A stretch of 6,562 nucleotides of DNA from NCBI GenBank assembly GCA_965372355.1, contig CBDVBZ010000171.1, positions 1 through 6,562 of the forward strand, read 5' to 3'. The position numbers and the translations under genes are program-made. This document shows positions 6,145 to 6,562 of the stretch, one piece after another. The notes beneath the pieces are model-generated. The model was not told where the DNA came from. It did no database searches and saw only the letters and a program-made list of their open reading frames with translations. Within the stretch, counting starts at the first letter, position 1; each line of letters opens with the position of its first letter. Origin of the DNA: CBDVBZ01 sp965372355. GTDB lineage: Bacteria > Krumholzibacteriota > Krumholzibacteriia > WVZY01.

Positions 6145-6243
6145 TCACCTCAAAAGAACAGTCTTCCTCGCCACCACTTGCTCGCCCGCCTCAAGCTGGA
6201 CGAAGTAGACGCCGGAGGCGACGAGGGAAATCGCAGCGTCGTG
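6145..6243 (-). pseudogene. C-terminal remnant of a secreted protein with Por/T9SS-type sorting domain
   Basis: The minus strand ends in VASGVYFVQLEAG, then a linker, ARKTVLLR and a stop (complement of 6145-6147). This is the hallmark end of the C-terminal FlgD-like/Por-secretion sorting domain: a variant of ASGVYFxRLxAG, then a TRKxVLLR-type tail ending in Lys/Arg. About 32 codons fit the family (from His at 6241-6243). Further upstream the frame reads NRPSLASIPT in reverse order of the minus strand without the usual Trp-Asp-Gly motif, and it stops by about 6349, so the large passenger domain is missing. A 50-codon frame from an ATG at 6297 exists but is unlikely to be a real gene. In a T9SS organism such tails direct export across the outer membrane. 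Confidence 0.55.
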
Positions 6244-6351
6244 AATGTTCCGCGGACTCAACGCTGAAATGGGCGTGCGTAGGAGAATGAAAATCATGGG
6301 TTCTATGATAACATGGAATCATTGGAAACGGGCTTACGGATTGGCTAGTGA

Positions 6352-6404
6352 GGCACTCCCAGGGGAAACGGGGAGAAACAGATAGGCCAGTCCTGCGGAG
6401 TGCC
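6352..6404. other. strong stem-loop of unknown function
   Basis: GGCACTCC-CAGG (6352-6363) pairs with CCTG-C-GGAGTGCC (6392-6404): 12 base pairs with one bulged C, around a 28-base purine-rich loop containing GGAAAC and GAAAC. No T-run follows on either strand, so it is not an intrinsic terminator. It does not match a tRNA, RNase P, tmRNA, SRP or group II domain V pattern that I can recognise. Confidence 0.4.
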
Positions 6405-6562
6405 GCGCCAGCCCTCGACCCTACCAGGACAGTGCTCCTCGACGCCCGGGATCCAGGAAGTTATTCTTGCGCGGGCCCCAAGTGCTGTGGATGACGAGGG
6501 CTACGGAGGACAAAGCCCATCGGCGGGTTCTTCCGAGACTTGTTGTTGTCGAATCAGGCTGG
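6405..6562. other. unassigned terminal stretch
   Basis: All three plus frames and at least one minus frame are open for 35 or more codons here, as expected for GC-rich non-coding DNA, and none gives a recognisable protein or a start with a ribosome binding site. It may be the flank of a gene beyond the window. I see nothing I can name. Confidence 0.3.

Noticed and set aside
1..6562. CRISPR array, rRNA gene, or complete defence system
   Set aside because: No regularly spaced short repeats, rRNA motifs or recognisable defence gene sets are present.

Overview
The window is a moderately GC-rich bacterial segment with three intact genes. They lie among decayed or repeated sequence. A eukaryote-type Ser/Thr kinase fused to a TolB/FlgO-like domain and TPRs, and a carboxypeptidase-regulatory-like surface lipoprotein, are styles common in FCB-superphylum and related candidate phyla (for example Eisenbacteria, Latescibacterota, Zixibacteria). 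So is the remnant of a C-terminal Por/type IX-style sorting domain. That assignment is an inference from gene style, not a taxonomic proof.

Layout. Bases 1-322 hold a possible gene tail, a decayed copy of a kinase start (ATG at 51), and repeat unit A, whose second half carries a tRNA T-arm-like motif. A promoter near 297-324 leads into the kinase gene (398-2539, +). Between the kinase and the next gene is a 315-bp element (2547-2861) with 21-bp terminal inverted repeats starting TGT and ending ACA. It contains a promoter-like -10, a Shine-Dalgarno and a 56-codon reading frame that resembles only the N-terminus of an integrase-core transposase. It is read as an internally deleted insertion sequence (MITE-like). 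Its right end directly abuts the 5' end of an RNA 3'-terminal phosphate cyclase gene (rtcA, 2883-4025, +). A large lipoprotein gene (4162-5505, -) converges on rtcA across a 136-bp gap.

The last kilobase (5506-6562) has no intact gene. It holds possible coding debris on the minus strand, repeat unit B (the partner of unit A, same orientation), the last ~32 codons of a secreted-protein sorting domain on the minus strand (stop at 6145-6147), and an unexplained stem-loop at 6352-6404.

The three intact genes show no shared pathway. The kinase is probably a cytoplasmic signalling protein, RtcA works in RNA end repair, and the lipoprotein is probably outer-membrane anchored. The clearest unusual signals are the deleted insertion sequence sitting at the rtcA start, and the diverged direct repeats that bracket the gene block.
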